Below are positions 51,401 to 59,951 of a DNA stretch of 64,000 nucleotides, piece by piece. A model generated the notes under the pieces. The model was not told the DNA's origin. It ran no database searches and saw nothing but the letters and a program-made list of their open reading frames with translations. Numbering within the stretch: the stretch's first letter is position 1; every line of letters starts with the position of its first letter. The translations under genes were made by a program, and so were the position numbers. This stretch comes from Pseudomonadota bacterium (GTDB taxonomy: Bacteria > Desulfobacterota > Binatia > Binatales > Binataceae): positions 248,001 through 312,000 of the forward strand of contig JAJPHI010000011.1 in assembly GCA_021325355.1 (NCBI GenBank), written 5' to 3'.

Positions 51401-53043
51401 GATTCCTGCGCGAAGTCCTCTTCGACATCGCCGATTTTGCGTCCTTCCGAGGCCACTACGACGTCGTAATTGCCGGCCTCCGGGATCGTGCCGCCTGACG
51501 TGATGGCGGCCAGTCGCGCGCTGCGTCGCGGACGCACACGTCCGCCAATTGGATCATAGAAAATCTTGGGCGCGGCGCCCTGGATTCGTTCGGGCAGAGT
51601 GGTCGCCATCTGGCGGAGCAGTGCGCGCAAGGTTTCGCGATCCAGATCGGCGAAATTATGCACTCGGCGCAGCAGCTCCAGCAGATCGGTTTCGTCGATT
51701 TCTTCCTCCTCCGCGGCAATCGCGACGATTTGCTGCGCCGCGACGTCGAGACTGTTTCGTGGAATCTCGACCTCGTCGATCCTGCCGCAGCGAATCGCGC
51801 GGACGGCGGCCGCGCATTCGAGCAGATCGTCGGCCGTCAGGGCGAAGAAGCGTCCCTTCGGGATGCCGCCGAGGGTGTGGCCCGAACGGCCAATCCGCTG
51901 AATCGCCGCCGCGATCGATTTCGGCGAATCGACCTGGCAGACGAGATCGACCGCGCCGACATCGATTCCCAGCTCCAGCGACGAGGTCGCGACGATGGCC
52001 TTCAGTTCACCGCGCTTAAGCTTCTGCTCGGCGGCGAGCCGTTCGGCCCGCGCGAGGCTCCCATGATGGGCGAGTACGGCGTCGCTGCCGATCTTCTTCT
52101 GCAGGGCGAGGGCGATTCGCTCGGCCCATCGGCGGCTCAGCGTAAAAATCAGCGTCGTGCGATGCTCGGCGACGAGCTTCGCCATGCTCTCGTACATCGC
52201 TTCCCAATGCTGATGAGTGGCGAGCGCGCCGACCTCGGGACCGGGAGCGATAATCTGCAGGTCCAATTGGCGGGGAGCGTCATCGGCCCGCACGATCCGC
52301 ACCGGCCGCGGCTCGAGGCCGCCCTCGCGGGTTATCTCGGAACCGGCGAGGAAGTGGCCCAGCGTTGCGATCGGATTAAGCGTCGCCGAGAGACCGATAC
52401 GCACCGGACGCGTCCCACCCGATCGGCGGATGAGCCGGTCAAGACGTTCGAGCGTGACCATCAGATGAGCCCCGCGCTTGGTCCCCGCCACTGCGTGGAG
52501 CTCGTCCACGATCACGTAACGCACCGCGCGCAATTTCTCACGAAAGCGCATCGAGGTCAGGAGGATGAAGAGCGACTCCGGCGTCGTTACCAGGATATGC
52601 GGCGGCCGTCGGACCATCGCGGCGCGGTCGCCTGCCGTGGTATCGCCGGTGCGCAAACCCGCGCGAATCGCGGGTCGCGCCCGACCGAGTTGCGCGACCT
52701 TCGCGCAGATCCCATTCAGCGGTTCCTCGAGGTTAAGGCGGATATCATTGGCCAGCGCCTTCAGCGGGGAGACATAGAGGACCGACACTTCATCGGCCAG
52801 CGCGCCTTTTTCGGCATCCGCCACCAGGCGGTCGATGGCCCACATGAACGCGGCGAGCGTTTTGCCGCTGCCTGTCGGCGCACACAGGAGGACGTCGTGG
52901 CGCGGCGTTTGATGGGCGGCGGCAATCACCGGCCATCCCAGTTCCTGCGCGCGCGACGGCGCCGCGAAGCGCGAGCTGAACCAGGCGCTCACCGCGGGAT
53001 GGAAATCGCTCGGCAGAGCGCTCACAGCGGCACTATAGCACAT
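48442..53043 (-). CDS. lhr: Lhr-family ATP-dependent helicase
   Basis: A 1533-residue superfamily 2 helicase. The N-terminal core has the Q-motif region, Walker A APTGSGKT near residue 57, motif Ib, DELHAV (motif II), SATLNPI (motif III), ATSSLELGIDVGAVDLV and QRIGRSGH (motifs V and VI). A long Lhr-type winged-helix and C-terminal region follows, giving the size seen in full-length bacterial Lhr (about 1500 residues). Lhr proteins act in DNA repair, for example after crosslinks or alkylation, moving 3'-5'. The start at 53043 is unsure; a GTG at 53025 is an alternative. DUF309 follows in an operon. Confidence 0.94.
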   Translation of the reverse strand: MCYSAAVSALPSDFHPAVSAWFSSRFAAPSRAQELGWPVIAAAHQTPRHDVLLCAPTGSGKTLAAFMWAIDRLVADAEKGALADEVSVLYVSPLKALANDIRLNLEEPLNGICAKVAQLGRARPAIRAGLRTGDTTAGDRAAMVRRPPHILVTTPESLFILLTSMRFREKLRAVRYVIVDELHAVAGTKRGAHLMVTLERLDRLIRRSGGTRPVRIGLSATLNPIATLGHFLAGSEITREGGLEPRPVRIVRADDAPRQLDLQIIAPGPEVGALATHQHWEAMYESMAKLVAEHRTTLIFTLSRRWAERIALALQKKIGSDAVLAHHGSLARAERLAAEQKLKRGELKAIVATSSLELGIDVGAVDLVCQVDSPKSIAAAIQRIGRSGHTLGGIPKGRFFALTADDLLECAAAVRAIRCGRIDEVEIPRNSLDVAAQQIVAIAAEEEEIDETDLLELLRRVHNFADLDRETLRALLRQMATTLPERIQGAAPKIFYDPIGGRVRPRRSARLAAITSGGTIPEAGNYDVVVASEGRKIGDVEEDFAQESARGDIFSLGSMPWRILGISKNRLMVEAAPGMAPSLPFWQTEAGGRSPALSREVAMLREEVAAMLAAEAASSGGPADASAIATQSGRHAAEWLARECSLEPHAAAQAVAYVRRGLAALGAIPGERTIVVERFFDGLGGTQIVIHAPFGIRFNRALGLAIRKRLCQSFDFEIQASAIDDAVLLALNSRHSFPLAHILTMVTSKTARSVLTQALLDAPMFEVRFRHVATRALAVLRSAQGRKVPAWIQRLRTQELITALFPQRNACFDNRPPTIAIPSHFIVEETLRECLTETADLARLERLLDKLERGQVRVVCVDAVAPSVFAQRILLAWDYSFLDDGERANRRSRTVTMNRALAEDVFRTEDLAETLSTEAVARITAEVDGTAANARARNADELHEQIRAHGALPAQTLAAHVAGDAPAMLAQLERESRASRGRIAAGAAEIVVATEDLPLFRSAYPRGGFAARDQGAPAPSVEAACREIVRRTLATSGPLTAQEIVTRTALSDEAVAAALVALEAEGYVFRGRFTPHAEGRGIEQWCERYVLERIHRETLRRLRAELEPSDDRSFAAFRCRWMHLGSDRLEGGADGVRAVLEQLSGLDFTPAQWENAILPARLKDYRPEYLDLLCLSGEFSWIAAPGASAAGEFPARVAFVPRRGGSVGPPSTVDCGPQDQPVLEGLRTGGAQYLDQLADRVNLSERETLASLWRLAASGLVSNDSFAPLRLIAAERAASHGTANRRDRHGLNRRDAAARARLKSSLSGRWSLAPRAAREPAIGHEADREREVAALLLARHGILAREMLALEPIEMPWSQLVFALRRMEYAGAIRRGWFVRALSGEQYALPEALAILNSCRSEAASDPLALSAIDPANPFGVLLPGCGITREAGNLLVIDRGAVVLGLNGRDLVMPQPLPADGLRLAIDCLKRLRPKLAIETINGAPALASNHVATLATLGFHSDGRALRCDGLPGPVPARVAALEGLHGSIRP

Positions 53044-53161
53044 GACCCGGCGGCGACCGCGCGGCGCCTCGACGGCCTGCGGAAGCCTCGGTTCCCAATG
53101 GCTTTCGCCCCGGATCGCTCGTTTATATAATCATCGAAAGTTGGAGGGGTGGACGCGGCTG

Positions 53162-54811
53162 ATGACGCTGTCCGATACCAATACGGTCAGAATTGTCCCC
53201 TTAGGTGGCCTGGGCGAAATTGGGCTCAACCTGATGGTGATCGAGTGCGATCGCGACGCTATCGTGATCGATGCGGGCGTGATGTTCGCCGCCGATCGCG
53301 AGACCGGCGGCGCGCGTTTGCGTCCGGACCTGCGCTACCTCGAACAGCGGGGGCTGAACGTCCGCGCGATCTTCCTGACGCATGGCCACGAAGATCATAT
53401 CGGCGCGCTGCCGTATCTGCTGCAGAGTTTCCCCGCGCCGATCTTTGCGACGCCGGTTACCGCCGCCTTCGTTCGACGGACCCTCGCCGCCGCCGCTTTC
53501 GAAGCGGACCTGCGCATGCTCGTCCCTCGTGCGCCAATCGCGGCCGGACCTTTTACCGTGGAAGCGCTGCGCGTTACGCACTCGACGCCGGACGCCGTGG
53601 CTCTGGCGGTGCGCACGCCCGCCGGCACGATCGTCCATAGCGGTGATTTCAAGATCGATCCTTCGCCGGTGGACGGGATGCCGTTTGACGCCGAGGGCTT
53701 CGCGCAACTTGGCGCCGAGGGTGTGGCGCTGCTGCTCTCCGACTCGACCAATGCTGAACGCGACGGCCACAGCGGCGCGGAGAGTTCGCTCAAACCCTTG
53801 ATGAGCGAGGTGGTTCGTCGTGCCCGCGGCAAATGCGTGCTGACCGCCTTTTCCTCCCATCTCCATCGAATTCGACAGTTCACCGAGGCCGCGCACGAGG
53901 TCGGGCGCTACGTGGTGCCGCTCGGCCGGCGGATGGCGGAGAGCGTTCGGCTCGGCGTCGAAACCGGCCAGCTTAATTTTCCGCCCGGCACGTTTATCAG
54001 CCCGCAGGAGGCCGACTTTATCGAATCGCGGCGCCTGGCGATGCTCGCGGGCGGCAGTCAGGGTGAACCGCTGTCCGCGCTGAGCCGGCTCGCCGCCGGG
54101 ACCCATCCCGTGGCCCAGGTTGGCACCGACGATCTGATCGTCCTGTCGTCGCGTTTTATTCCCGGCAACGAGCGCGCAATCCAGACCGTAATCAACCAGC
54201 TTTTCAAGCGCGGCGCCGAAGTCCTTTACGACGGCGTCGCGACGGTCCACGTCTCGGGCCACGCCTATCGCGAGGAGCTGGCCGAGCTTATCCGGCTCGT
54301 GCGCCCGCGTTGTTTCGTGCCGATTCACGGCGAGTATCGTCATCTCGTTCATCATCAGCGAGTGGCGCGCGCGGCGGGGATGGCTGAAGCGGACTGTTTC
54401 CTGCTCGAGAACGGCGAGCCTCTGCTGCTCACGCGCGGCGGCGCGCGAAAAGGCCGCAAAGTGCCCGCCGGTCGATGCCTTGCGGAAGAACTCCAGGCGG
54501 CCGCAGCGGGCGCGCTCGAAGAGTATCGGGATTCCGAGATGGCGCCGACGGTGTTCGCAATCGTCGGAATCTCGGGTGGCGACGGCCGCATCGTGAACGG
54601 ACCCGACCTGGTGATTCGCGGGATGAGCGAGCGATCAGCCGGCGACCTCGGCCGCGCGCGCGCCGAGCTGCGCACGCGGCTCCAGGCACTCAACGGTTAT
54701 CTGCGCTTCGATCCGGCGCGAATCCGCGCGGAGATGACGCGCGCCCTGCGCGCATATTTTCTCAGAGACGGCAGACGACCCGTAATCGTGCCTTACGTCT
54801 TGGAGGTTTGA
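53162..54811 (+). CDS. rnj: Ribonuclease J
   Basis: A 549-residue metallo-beta-lactamase/beta-CASP RNase: VRIVPLGGLGEIGLNLMVIE, metal motif THGHEDHIGALPYLL (H-x-H-x-DH at about 74-79), SGDFKIDPSPVDG, SDSTNAERDGHSGAE, SQGEPLSALSRLA and HVSGHAYREEL, then the C-terminal domain. It degrades or trims RNA from the 5' end and can cut internally. The ATG at 53162 is preferred; a GGTGGA element lies upstream. FtsK starts six bases after its stop. Confidence 0.95.
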   Translation: MTLSDTNTVRIVPLGGLGEIGLNLMVIECDRDAIVIDAGVMFAADRETGGARLRPDLRYLEQRGLNVRAIFLTHGHEDHIGALPYLLQSFPAPIFATPVTAAFVRRTLAAAAFEADLRMLVPRAPIAAGPFTVEALRVTHSTPDAVALAVRTPAGTIVHSGDFKIDPSPVDGMPFDAEGFAQLGAEGVALLLSDSTNAERDGHSGAESSLKPLMSEVVRRARGKCVLTAFSSHLHRIRQFTEAAHEVGRYVVPLGRRMAESVRLGVETGQLNFPPGTFISPQEADFIESRRLAMLAGGSQGEPLSALSRLAAGTHPVAQVGTDDLIVLSSRFIPGNERAIQTVINQLFKRGAEVLYDGVATVHVSGHAYREELAELIRLVRPRCFVPIHGEYRHLVHHQRVARAAGMAEADCFLLENGEPLLLTRGGARKGRKVPAGRCLAEELQAAAAGALEEYRDSEMAPTVFAIVGISGGDGRIVNGPDLVIRGMSERSAGDLGRARAELRTRLQALNGYLRFDPARIRAEMTRALRAYFLRDGRRPVIVPYVLEV

Positions 54812-54817
54812 GCGTCT

Positions 54818-57055
54818 TTGCGTGCAGCGAAGCCGCCTGCGATTGAACTTACTGCGGTCGAGCCGGCGGTCCGCGCCCCTGTCGTTGCCGAGATTGTCGC
54901 GCTCACGGCCTGGGCAATCGTCGCCTTCGCGGCACTGAGCCTCGGCGCTTTGGGCCTTGGTTTCGCGTCCAACCCCGGCGGTCGAATCGGCGACGCTCTC
55001 GCATCATGGCTGAGCCACCTGCTCGGAACGGCCGCAATCGGCGTCGTGCTTCTCGCCGCGCTGCTGGCGACGGAACTGTGGGCCAATCGTCGCGCTGCCG
55101 ACTGGCGACGCCTCCTCCGGCTGATGATCGCGCAGACCTGCGGCGGCATGCTGATGATTGCCGGCGCCGCCGCGGCGCTCGGCCTGCTTGGGTTTGGCCG
55201 CGACCACGCCGGGACCTTCGGAGTGATGCTGGCTGGACGACTGTGTGCGTCGCTGAACCGAGGCGGCGGTCTCATCTTCGATTCCTTGATTGTGATCGCC
55301 GGGTTAACCCTCCTCGCCGGTCACGCGCCGACCGAGATGCTCGAAGCGTTATGGGCGCGGGCGCGCGCTTATGACGCGCGGCGCTCCCGCCGTGCGTCGG
55401 AGCCCTTCCCGCACGTTCCGCTGGCTCTCGATCATCCGCGCGAGACGCTCCCGACGCAGGCCCTCGAGCCGGCGATAACGCTGCCCTTGACCCCGGCCGA
55501 CAAAAGTCCGCTGACCCAGAGTGAAAAAATCCCTCCGCCGTCAAGGACTCTGCTTGCCGCAAGAAACGGAACGGGCGGCGAATATCGGCTCCCGCCGCTC
55601 GAGCTTCTCGATCAGCCGCCCGTCGCTCACGCTCGCGTCGATGAAGCCGCGATGCAGGTTGGGGCGCGCCTGCTGGAGGAAAAGATCGCTGCCTTCGGCG
55701 TTGAGGGGCGCGTCGTCGAAGTTCAGCCTGGACCGGTCGTCAGCATGTACAAGCTCGAGCTCGGCTCGGGGATCAAAGTCAGTCAGATCGTCAATCTCGC
55801 TGATGATCTCTCGATGGCGTTGCGGGCGGCGACGGTGCGAATTCTGGCGCCGGTACCGGGCGAGGCCGTGGTGGGTATCGAGGTCCCCAACCGCAAACGG
55901 GAAAAGGTTTTTTTGCGGGAAATCCTCGAAGCGCCGGAGTTTGCCGCGGCGCACAGCCATCTGACGATCGCACTCGGCAAGGATATCGCGGGACGGCCGG
56001 TCGCGGCCGACCTCGCCCTGATGCCGCATCTGCTGATTGCCGGCGCCACCGGAACCGGCAAGTCGGTGGCCCTGCACGCAATGATCGCCTCAATCCTATT
56101 CAACGCCACCCCCGACGACGTCCGCCTCATCCTGATTGATCCCAAGATGCTCGAACTGTCGGTCTATGACGCGCTGCCCCATCTGCTGGTGCCGGTCGTG
56201 GTCGATCCCGAGAAGGCCGCGGCGGCCCTGCTCTGGGCGACGCGCGAGATGGAGGCGCGCTACCGCCTGATGCGCGACCTCGGCGTGCGCAATATCGACA
56301 GCTACAACCGTCTGCTCGGCAGCAGCGGTGAGTTGATTCAACTCCGCGGAGCGGAAACCGCCGACGCGCTCGCCGACAGTGCGGGCGCGAGCGACGGCTT
56401 CACCCGCCATCAGCGGATGCCGAAGATCGTCATCGTCATCGACGAACTGGCCGACCTGCTGTTGAGCGAAGGGAAAACCGTCGAGCGTGATATCACGCGG
56501 CTGGCGCAGAAGGCCCGCGCCGCCGGCATCCACCTGATTCTCGCCACGCAGCGACCCTCGGTCGATGTGATTACGGGACTGATCAAGGCCAATCTGCCGG
56601 CGCGGATTTCACTGCAGGTGACCTCGCGCGTGGATTCACGCACGATTCTCGACGCGATCGGCGCCGAGCGTCTGCTGGGCGCGGGCGACATGCTGTTCCT
56701 GCCGCCCGGCACGGCCCATCTGCGGCGCCTCCACGGGCCGTTCGTATCGGAAAACGAGCTGGTCAAGGTGTGCCGGTTTATCCGCGCGCAACGCGCGCCC
56801 GACTATCGGATGGAGATCCTCGAAACCGCCGCGGTCGAAGGCGCGAGCGAGGACGGCGGCGATCGCGACCCACTCTACGACGAAGCCGTGCGAATCGTGA
56901 CCGACGCCGGGCAGGCTTCGATCTCGATGATCCAGCGGCGGCTGCGTATCGGCTATAATCGGGCAGCGCGTATGGTCGAAGAGATGGAACGCGACGGTCT
57001 CGTCCTGCCGGCAGACGGCGCCCGTCCGCGTGAACTCCGGATTCGCTCGAATTGA
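54818..57055 (+). CDS. ftsK: DNA translocase FtsK
   Basis: A 745-residue FtsK/SpoIIIE protein. The N-terminus has four membrane segments (about residues 20-180), a Pro-rich linker, the alpha/beta region PGPVVSMYKLELGSGIKVSQIVNL, Walker A AGATGTGKSVALHA near 408-415, Walker B IVIDELADLL and the C-terminal gamma winged helix DEAVRIVTDAGQASISMIQRRLRIGYNRAARMVEEME. It pumps chromosome ends toward dif during division. The TTG start at 54818 has GGAGG upstream. The gene is followed by lolA, overlapping by four bases (TTGA). Confidence 0.95.
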   Translation: MRAAKPPAIELTAVEPAVRAPVVAEIVALTAWAIVAFAALSLGALGLGFASNPGGRIGDALASWLSHLLGTAAIGVVLLAALLATELWANRRAADWRRLLRLMIAQTCGGMLMIAGAAAALGLLGFGRDHAGTFGVMLAGRLCASLNRGGGLIFDSLIVIAGLTLLAGHAPTEMLEALWARARAYDARRSRRASEPFPHVPLALDHPRETLPTQALEPAITLPLTPADKSPLTQSEKIPPPSRTLLAARNGTGGEYRLPPLELLDQPPVAHARVDEAAMQVGARLLEEKIAAFGVEGRVVEVQPGPVVSMYKLELGSGIKVSQIVNLADDLSMALRAATVRILAPVPGEAVVGIEVPNRKREKVFLREILEAPEFAAAHSHLTIALGKDIAGRPVAADLALMPHLLIAGATGTGKSVALHAMIASILFNATPDDVRLILIDPKMLELSVYDALPHLLVPVVVDPEKAAAALLWATREMEARYRLMRDLGVRNIDSYNRLLGSSGELIQLRGAETADALADSAGASDGFTRHQRMPKIVIVIDELADLLLSEGKTVERDITRLAQKARAAGIHLILATQRPSVDVITGLIKANLPARISLQVTSRVDSRTILDAIGAERLLGAGDMLFLPPGTAHLRRLHGPFVSENELVKVCRFIRAQRAPDYRMEILETAAVEGASEDGGDRDPLYDEAVRIVTDAGQASISMIQRRLRIGYNRAARMVEEMERDGLVLPADGARPRELRIRSN

Positions 57056-57759
57056 AGACACTCGGCAAGCAGTTGAGATATCAGACACGGGCGCGGCGCG
57101 CGGCGCGGCTCGGCTTATTTGTCGCGATGGCGACGGTCCTCATCATCGGCGGGGCGAGCGCCCGCGCGGCCGTCCAATCGGCCGAACTGGATGCGTTGGT
57201 CGCGAAGCTGCAGCAGCATTATCAGGCGACCGATTCGTTCACCGCCGATTTCAAAGAGACGGTGGCGGCGCCCGGCGCCATGCCCCGCACGCGCAGCGGC
57301 ACGGTTGCCTATCGCAAACCCGGACTGATTCGCTGGGAATTTTCCGCGCCGCAACCAGAAACGATCGTGAGTGACGGCAGCAAGCTCTACGATTACGATC
57401 CGGGCCTTAACCAGGTCATCGAGATGCCGCTCCGAACCGCCTTCAAGAGTCGTAGCGCGGTCGCGTTCATCCTTGGCGTCGGTGACTTGCAGCGCGATTT
57501 CAACATCCGCCCGGGCCAGTCCGCGAGCGACGGGCTCGAGCATCTTACCCTGACGCCGAAGGAAGGCGGCAGCGAACTCGAGCTGGGTATCGATCCCCAT
57601 ACGCTGGATATTCTTCGGCTCGGCGCGACCGACGCGATGGGCAACTCGACAGAGGTGCAATTGTCACGCCTGCAGCGCAACGTCGCGGTTAATTCGCACG
57701 AATTCGAATTCGTCGTTCCGCCCGGCGCTGATATCGTAACGCCAGGGTCGCAATCGTAA
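57052..57759 (+). CDS. lolA: Outer-membrane lipoprotein carrier protein LolA
   Basis: A 235-residue periplasmic chaperone that takes lipoproteins from LolCDE to the outer membrane. Signal peptide near LGLFVAMATVLIIGGASARA, then LQQHYQATDSFTADFKETVAAPG, GTVAYRKPGLIRWEFSAPQPETIVSDGSKLYDYDP and GSELELGIDPHTLDILRLGATDAMGNSTEVQLS. The TTG start overlaps the ftsK stop. The ftsK-lolA order is conserved in gammaproteobacteria. Confidence 0.94.
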   Translation: MKTLGKQLRYQTRARRAARLGLFVAMATVLIIGGASARAAVQSAELDALVAKLQQHYQATDSFTADFKETVAAPGAMPRTRSGTVAYRKPGLIRWEFSAPQPETIVSDGSKLYDYDPGLNQVIEMPLRTAFKSRSAVAFILGVGDLQRDFNIRPGQSASDGLEHLTLTPKEGGSELELGIDPHTLDILRLGATDAMGNSTEVQLSRLQRNVAVNSHEFEFVVPPGADIVTPGSQS

Positions 57760-57838
57760 TTTTCCCGCCGCAGGCGACGATTGCACCTCGGATCGTCGGC
57801 GAGTAGAGATATTAATCCCTCGGCATCTGCGAGCGAGC

Positions 57839-59179
57839 ATGGAACGAGTCCATCTAGTAACACTTGGCTGTGCCAAGAACCTCGTTGACAGCGAGCTGAT
57901 GCTCGGCGCACTAGCGCAAGCGGGATTTGAGCTGACGCTCGACCCCACGGCCGCCGACGTGCTGGTGGTTAACACCTGTGCGTTCATCGAGGCGGCAAAA
58001 AAAGAATCGATCGACGCCATCCTCGAGGCTGCCGCGCTTAAGCGCGAGGCCCCCGGCCGCCGCCTCGTCGTCAGCGGATGCCTCGCGCAGCGTTATGGCG
58101 CCGAGCTCGCCGACGAGCTGCCCGAGGTGGACATCTTCGTCGGCACCGGCAACTTCCTCGACCTGCCGGACCTGCTGCGCGGGACCGCCCGCGACGAAAG
58201 GCGCGCGACCGGCTACGTCGGCGCGGCCCATCTGCTGCCCAATGCCGAGCTGCCGCGGATCCGCGTCGCCGACGGCGCCTCCGCCTACCTGAAGGTCTCC
58301 GAGGGGTGCGACCACAAGTGCTCTTTCTGTATCATTCCGAAGATTCGTGGGAAGCATCAGAGCCGGCCGCTCGAGGACGTCGTCGCTGAAGCGGAGCGGC
58401 TGGTGGCGGGCGGTGTGCGCGAATTGAATCTTATCGCCCAGGACCTGACCGCCTATGGCCGGGATCTGCGCCCGGTCGAGTCACTGGCGCGTTTGCTCGA
58501 GCGTTTGAACGATATCGAGGGCTTGCGCTGGATCCGTCTGCTGTATTGCTATCCGAGTTCGCTCAACGACGAATTGCTCGAGGCCGTCGCCGACCTGCCC
58601 AAGGTCGTCAAGTACATCGATATGCCGTTGCAGCACGCCGATGACGAGGTGCTGCGGGCGATGAAGCGCGAACGCGGGGTCGCCGCGTTGAACCGGCTGC
58701 TCGACCGCGTCCGCCACGCCATCCCGAGCGTCGCCCTGCGCAGCTCGTTTATCGTCGGGTTTCCCGGGGAAACCGAGTCCGCCTTTCGCCATCTGGAGGA
58801 CTTTATCCGGCACCAGCAATTTGATCGCGTCGGCGTGTTTACCTATTCGCGTGAAGAGAATACGGTTGCGGGCGCGATGGCGAACCAGGTGCCGAACGCG
58901 GTCAAACGCGAACGCCGTCGACGGCTTTTAGAGCTCCAGGCGACGATCGCGCAAGCGCGGAATCGCATGTGGGTCGGACGCGAGGTCGAGGTGCTGGTCG
59001 AGGGTGAATTGGGCGGACGGGCCGGCCGATGGCGCGGACGGACCGCTTCCCAGGCGCCCGAAATCGACGGCATGGTGATCCTGCGTGGCGAGGCCCTCCC
59101 CGGTGAGTTCGTTCGCGTTCGCATTGAGCAAGCACGCACCTACGACCTGGTCGGGACAATTCAAGGACCGGCTGCCTGA
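57839..59179 (+). CDS. rimO: Ribosomal protein S12 methylthiotransferase RimO
   Basis: A 446-residue radical-SAM methylthiotransferase that modifies an Asp of ribosomal protein S12. The N-terminal MTTase domain has the three cluster cysteines: VTLGCAKNLVDSE, VNTCAFIEAAKKES and VSGCLAQRYG. The radical-SAM CDHKCSFC motif lies near residue 155, and the C-terminal TRAM domain ends the protein (GEALPGEFVRVRIEQARTYDL). The length and LGCAKN/NTCAFI strings separate it from MiaB. It sits 18 bases before the DksA gene. Confidence 0.96.
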   Translation: MERVHLVTLGCAKNLVDSELMLGALAQAGFELTLDPTAADVLVVNTCAFIEAAKKESIDAILEAAALKREAPGRRLVVSGCLAQRYGAELADELPEVDIFVGTGNFLDLPDLLRGTARDERRATGYVGAAHLLPNAELPRIRVADGASAYLKVSEGCDHKCSFCIIPKIRGKHQSRPLEDVVAEAERLVAGGVRELNLIAQDLTAYGRDLRPVESLARLLERLNDIEGLRWIRLLYCYPSSLNDELLEAVADLPKVVKYIDMPLQHADDEVLRAMKRERGVAALNRLLDRVRHAIPSVALRSSFIVGFPGETESAFRHLEDFIRHQQFDRVGVFTYSREENTVAGAMANQVPNAVKRERRRRLLELQATIAQARNRMWVGREVEVLVEGELGGRAGRWRGRTASQAPEIDGMVILRGEALPGEFVRVRIEQARTYDLVGTIQGPAA

Positions 59180-59197
59180 ACCAAGGAGAAGGAACTA

Positions 59198-59650
59198 ATG
59201 GCAAAGAAGGCCAGCCCGGCAAATCGTAAAAAATTTCTCGCGGAGCAGGAAACCGCGCTGCTCGAAATGAAGCGCAAGCTGCTGGCCGAGGCTGAAGCGG
59301 AGCTCCGTGCCGAGCGTGAAGGCAATAAGGACGAAGGCATGGACACCTATGACCTCGCCTCCGAAGAGCGCGACCGCGAGATAAGTTTTATCCTCTCGGA
59401 TCGCGATCGCCTGAAGTCGCAACAGATAGACGATGCTCTTGCGCGGATCGCCGACGCCAGCTACGGCGTCTGCGAAGCCTGCGGCCTCGAGATCGCCGAG
59501 GAACGCCTCCGGGCGCTGCCGTTCACCCGCCTGTGCCGCGATTGTCAGCAGGATCAGGAGCGCGAGGCGCGCTCGCAACGGCGCGTGGACGAGGGTCGTA
59601 ACGTCTATCGCAAGCTCGGCACCAGCGATTCGGACGAGGAGAGCGCCTGA
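59198..59650 (+). CDS. DksA/TraR-family zinc-finger protein
   Basis: A 150-residue protein: an N-terminal coiled coil (KKFLAEQETALLEMKRKLLAEAEAELRAEREGNKDEG) and a C4 zinc finger CEACGLEIAEERLRALPFTRLCRDC (C-x2-C-x17-C-x2-C). The family binds the secondary channel of RNA polymerase and modulates rRNA and stress promoters with ppGpp. The acidic DxxDxA-type tip is not obvious (DLASEERDREIS), so full DksA activity is unproven. It follows rimO by 18 bases. Confidence 0.92.
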   Translation: MAKKASPANRKKFLAEQETALLEMKRKLLAEAEAELRAEREGNKDEGMDTYDLASEERDREISFILSDRDRLKSQQIDDALARIADASYGVCEACGLEIAEERLRALPFTRLCRDCQQDQEREARSQRRVDEGRNVYRKLGTSDSDEESA

Positions 59651-59951
59651 CGCGGTCCCTCGCCGAACGCCTCTGTTGGATGGAGTCAGCCTCGGCGCGC
59701 GCTTCGCGCCCCGTGCCTGTCCGGCGCTCGCGCGCATGTCCAGCGCCGACGATAATTTTATCTATATCTTTGGATACATGAGCCTTGCTTCGGTTATATG
59801 TCAGGATGGACACGCAAAAGCCATCGGAAGACTGACTATGAGCGCGGCTACAGGACTCTGGTGCATGCGGCACGTCAGTTGCTACACTGAACCGTAGGCT
59901 GCTTCAGCGCTGGCGCTGTCGCCGCCTCCGCGAAACCCCGTCCACGCTAAG
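59651..59951. other. 301-base intergenic stretch with candidate promoter
   Basis: Contains an AT-rich patch around 59750-59810. Possible -35 TTGGAT (59770-59775) and -10 TTATAT (59794-59799), spacer 18, would drive the Mrp-like gene with a long leader. No terminator with T-tract and no gene are seen. Confidence 0.3.

Noticed and set aside
50131-53130. Two long plus-strand frames inside the Lhr gene
   Set aside because: Antisense shadows; the Lhr strand has all helicase motifs.
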